From: an uncultured bacterium
GTDB taxonomy: Bacteria; Bacillota; Clostridia; Lachnospirales; Lachnospiraceae
Length of the DNA stretch: 64,000 bases
Direction of reading: 5' to 3'
Assembly (NCBI GenBank): GCA_947177425.1
Contig: CAMWUN010000002.1
Coordinates: 62,001 to 126,000, forward strand
The position numbers were made by a program, and so were the translations under genes. The notes below the pieces were generated by a model. That model had not been told where the DNA came from. It saw only the letters and a program-made list of their open reading frames with translations, and ran no database searches. Shown here in pieces: positions 61,407 to 64,000 of this stretch (position 1 is the stretch's first letter; each line of letters starts with the position of its first letter).

Positions 61407-62815
61407 AATTTCCCCTCCTGGTCAATCTTATTTAACTTACTAAAAATACTCCGAATCAAAACAGCCGCTATGCCAAAGGTAAGTAAATCTGATAAAGGCA
61501 TTGAATAAAGGACGCCATCCAGTCCCCAGAATACCGGAAGTATAACCGCCCAGCCCACACCAAACAGAATCTCCCTGACCATGGACAGCACCGAGGACTG
61601 CATGGCCTTTCCCATTGACTGGAAATAAATAAAAGTTCCTTTATTTACGGTTGCTAAAGGCATCAGGCATAAATATGTACGAAAAGCTTTTATGGCAAAC
61701 TCCGTATAATATGGACTTTCATTTGCTGCTCCAAAAATGCCGATTAGCTGTCTGGGAAAAATTTCTACAATAAGCAATGCAACAAGTCCCACCGCAAATT
61801 CCGCTGCCAGCAGCTTTTTGAACAACTCCAGCGCCCGGTCCATGCGCTTTGCCCCTATGTTATACCCCACAATCGGAATACACCCTGCAGCAAGCCCTAC
61901 AGAAACAGATATGACAATCTGAAAAAATTTCATGACAATACCCACCACTGCCATTGGTATCTGCGCATACTCTGTCTGACTGAAAATCCCATCCAGCGCA
62001 CTATACTTTACAATCATATTATTGATTGCCGCCATGGAAGCAACCACAGAAATCTGCGATAAAAAGCTGGTAACTCCTAAAGGAATGAATTTCTTTATAA
62101 GTCCGCCAAAAATGCCAATGCTGCCTTTTCCCAGCTTTATGGCTTTCATATGGAACAGGTACCATACCGCAAGTGCCGCCGTCAGAATCTGTCCCGCTAT
62201 GGTAGCAACCGCCGCCCCCATCATTCCCCATTTCAGTACAAAAATACAGATTGGGTCAAAGATAATATTGAATACAGCCCCCGCCATAATAGAAATCATT
62301 GCAAACCTGGGGCTTCCGTCAGAACGGATAACCGGATTCATCATCTGTCCAAACATATAAAAAGGAATCCCTGCCGTTATCCATGTAAAATATTCCCTGG
62401 CGTTGGCAAAAGTCTCCTCATTTACCCTGCCCCCAAACAATGCTAAAATCTCGTCCTGAAAAACAAAATATAATACTGTGATTATCAGGCTGGCAAGGAT
62501 ACACAATACAATAGCACAGCCTATACTTTTATGTGCATTTTCCTTTTCACCGGCTCCCAGGCTGATACTGACAAAAGCACAGCACCCGTCTCCGATCATG
62601 ACAGCTATTGACAGGGCAATTACTGTCAGCGGAAATACCACATTATTGGCCGCATTTCCATAAGAACCAAGATAGGATGCATTGGCTATAAAAATCTGGT
62701 CAACAATGTTATATAGCGCTGCAACCAAAAGTGAAATAATACACGGCACTGCGAATTTTTTCATCAGAACACTAATTCTTTCCTGTACAAGAAAAGCATT
62801 TGTTTTTTCTTCCAA
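61403..62815 (-). CDS. MATE-family multidrug/metabolite exporter
   Basis: 470 residues, twelve predicted membrane spans. MKKFAVPCIISLLVAALYNI, VIRSDGSPRFAMISIMAG and CIPIVGYNIGAK are MATE hallmarks. MATE proteins export cationic drugs or metabolites using sodium or proton gradients. First gene of an operon with the amidohydrolase and LysR regulator, so it may export a substrate or product of that pathway. Confidence 0.92.
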   Translation of the reverse strand: MEEKTNAFLVQERISVLMKKFAVPCIISLLVAALYNIVDQIFIANASYLGSYGNAANNVVFPLTVIALSIAVMIGDGCCAFVSISLGAGEKENAHKSIGCAIVLCILASLIITVLYFVFQDEILALFGGRVNEETFANAREYFTWITAGIPFYMFGQMMNPVIRSDGSPRFAMISIMAGAVFNIIFDPICIFVLKWGMMGAAVATIAGQILTAALAVWYLFHMKAIKLGKGSIGIFGGLIKKFIPLGVTSFLSQISVVASMAAINNMIVKYSALDGIFSQTEYAQIPMAVVGIVMKFFQIVISVSVGLAAGCIPIVGYNIGAKRMDRALELFKKLLAAEFAVGLVALLIVEIFPRQLIGIFGAANESPYYTEFAIKAFRTYLCLMPLATVNKGTFIYFQSMGKAMQSSVLSMVREILFGVGWAVILPVFWGLDGVLYSMPLSDLLTFGIAAVLIRSIFSKLNKIDQEGKL

Positions 62816-62966
62816 AACCCTCTCCCTCCTTTTTCTTTTAATTATATCTGGAAAAAAAGAACAAAAGCAATTCTATTACCTGTAGCATTTATCCGCAAAA
62901 TGCATAAATCCAAGACCGCTTTTAGCGAAATCCCGAAAAGTATATAGTATAATGGGATGAAATATA

Positions 62967-62985
62967 TGACATGTTTCTTATGTCA
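62967..62985. promoter_or_regulatory. Inverted repeat near the end of the CocE-type gene
   Basis: TGACAT-GTTTCTT-ATGTCA, perfect 6-bp arms. It overlaps the stop of the right-edge gene and lies about 155 bp before the MATE start, so it could be an operator or a weak transcript-end hairpin. No T-run follows. Confidence 0.35.
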
Positions 62986-64000
62986 AGTATTTTGGCATAA
63001 TCGGCAATACCATGCGGGATGGATAATCCGCTCCAGCATATATCTTCTGATATGCAGGTCTGCTGTGGGTCTGATCCGACCAGAGTCCCGCACAATTGCT
63101 GTGAATGTTATATTGTGGGAAATCGGAAGATGAGATATCAATCCGCAGTCTGTTTCCAGCTTTGACCATATACGCAATATCCCACATGCTGATAGTAACT
63201 TTCGTAACCATTCCTATTTCGTATTTCTTCCCCTCCAATATATCCTCACCAATCGTAGTGATTGAAGAACGGATATTGTAGGCCTTTCCCTCCGGTGTCA
63301 CCTCCATAACTTTTGCTGTGAAGGCAGTATCTTCACAGTCCGAACTGACATACAGTTCCACCTGTATTTTACCCAGGATCACAAGATCTTTTTCCAGAGG
63401 AAGCGATTGGAAGCTTAATACATCGGACCGGTATCCGGCTTCCGGCTGCTGCAGACTTCCGATTTGCCATTTCGTCTTTAACAGACCTTCACCGCCCACG
63501 GTAGGCACCGGATCCGCCGGATGATAGCAATATCCCCAGGATATGTTTCCCTTCTCTTTTCCGGTAAATGTCTCCTTCTCTAAAAGGGCGCCCACATATC
63601 CTTCCTCAACGTCCTGCATGCCGTTGCCAAAATAATAGCTTCGCTCCTCCTGCCCCCGGGTCTCCCATGTGCTCTTCTCTATCCATCTGTCCCCACCGAT
63701 TAAGTAGAAACAAACTTTTGGCTCCGGCAGTTTCTTTTTTTTCAGCGTCAGTTCAAACCATGCTATCATTTCCGGCATCTCCTCAGGACGAAGATTGGCA
63801 ATTTCCCTGCCCGGAGTACAGGGCTCAAAAAAGTGATTCCACGCGCCAATCCTCAGCCAGCCATGTTTCTTTGCTGCATCACTCAGGCTGCGCCATGTAT
63901 TCATGCTGCTACCATGATGGTGGTCATACCATCCGCTGACCACACAAACCGGAATGACCGTTTTTGATGGTATCTCCCTAAGTTCTTTCCACCAGCCGGA
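62978..64000 (-). CDS. CocE/NonD-type (Xaa-Pro dipeptidyl-peptidase-like) hydrolase, 5' part outside window
   Basis: The reading frame is open to the right edge, so the start and the catalytic Ser motif lie outside. Visible: VVSGWYDHHHGSS (acid residue region), a cap segment, FFEPC and a C-terminal jelly roll with YMVKAGNRLRIDISSSDFPQ. The latter matches the Xaa-Pro/CocE family ending. About 340 residues are inside. The family cleaves ester or amide bonds (cocaine esterase, acylases, Xaa-Pro peptidases). It sits upstream of the MATE operon in the same direction. Substrate unknown. Confidence 0.88.
   Translation of the reverse strand, partial: SGWWKELREIPSKTVIPVCVVSGWYDHHHGSSMNTWRSLSDAAKKHGWLRIGAWNHFFEPCTPGREIANLRPEEMPEMIAWFELTLKKKKLPEPKVCFYLIGGDRWIEKSTWETRGQEERSYYFGNGMQDVEEGYVGALLEKETFTGKEKGNISWGYCYHPADPVPTVGGEGLLKTKWQIGSLQQPEAGYRSDVLSFQSLPLEKDLVILGKIQVELYVSSDCEDTAFTAKVMEVTPEGKAYNIRSSITTIGEDILEGKKYEIGMVTKVTISMWDIAYMVKAGNRLRIDISSSDFPQYNIHSNCAGLWSDQTHSRPAYQKIYAGADYPSRMVLPIMPKYLT

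Noticed and set aside
1-64000. Insertion sequences, prophage or integrase genes
   Set aside because: No transposase, integrase or phage structural motif was seen in the listed frames.

Overview
The window comes from an anaerobic, low-to-moderate GC Firmicute, most likely a flagellated gut Lachnospiraceae (Clostridia). The reasons are AGGAGG-type ribosome sites with several TTG/GTG alternatives, YesMN-type two-component and LplBC-type sugar import genes, a type III glutamine synthetase, and a Bacillus/Clostridium-type ireB-ruvX-yrzB-(rnj)-mltG-trmR-trhP housekeeping block. This placement rests on gene content read by eye, not on a database search.

Layout. 1-3.2 kb: end of a YesM/YesN two-component pair, kinase cut by the left edge. 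3.3-20.1 kb: a large catabolic island. A 12-gene leftward operon (15.5 to 3.3 kb) encodes a nucleoside-hydrolase-like enzyme, a BMP-family nucleoside-type ABC importer, Rpe, RpiB, two SIS-domain sugar isomerase/deglycase-like proteins, two YjbQ-family proteins (one a tandem two-domain fusion) and a split transketolase. A divergent rightward pair encodes second copies of the two SIS proteins, one lacking its N-terminal SIS domain. Two tandem LacI regulators follow, and matching cre/LacI-type operators lie in the divergent promoter region. No sugar kinase is present. This is the best candidate for an undescribed pathway.

20.2-38.2 kb: mostly core genes. They are tRNA-Gln(CUG), a C39-peptidase-like unknown, glutamine synthetase III behind an attenuator-like leader, tRNA-modification genes (trhP, trmR, mtaB, thiI with a cysteine desulfurase), RNase J, ruvX, ireB, an HPr-like protein without the active histidine, rsmE, prmA, nudC and glutamine synthetase I.

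38.3-45.0 kb: a fructan/sucrose locus with a cytoplasmic GH32 fructosidase, an LplBC-type ABC importer and a divergent LacI regulator. Three near-identical 12-bp operator candidates lie between them. 45.0-46.4 kb: two envelope proteins of unknown role. 46.5-50.3 kb: a giant flagellin of about 1,273 residues whose central region is about eight divergent repeats of roughly 125 residues.

50.5-64 kb: a leftward Dpp/Opp-type ABC importer operon that ends with a ceramidase-like protein and an esterase/metallo-beta-lactamase fusion. It is flanked by a MATE exporter, an ACMSD-like amidohydrolase, a LysR regulator and a CocE-type hydrolase cut by the right edge. Several of these hydrolases lack residues normally needed for metal binding or catalysis, so this cluster is a second candidate for unusual chemistry.
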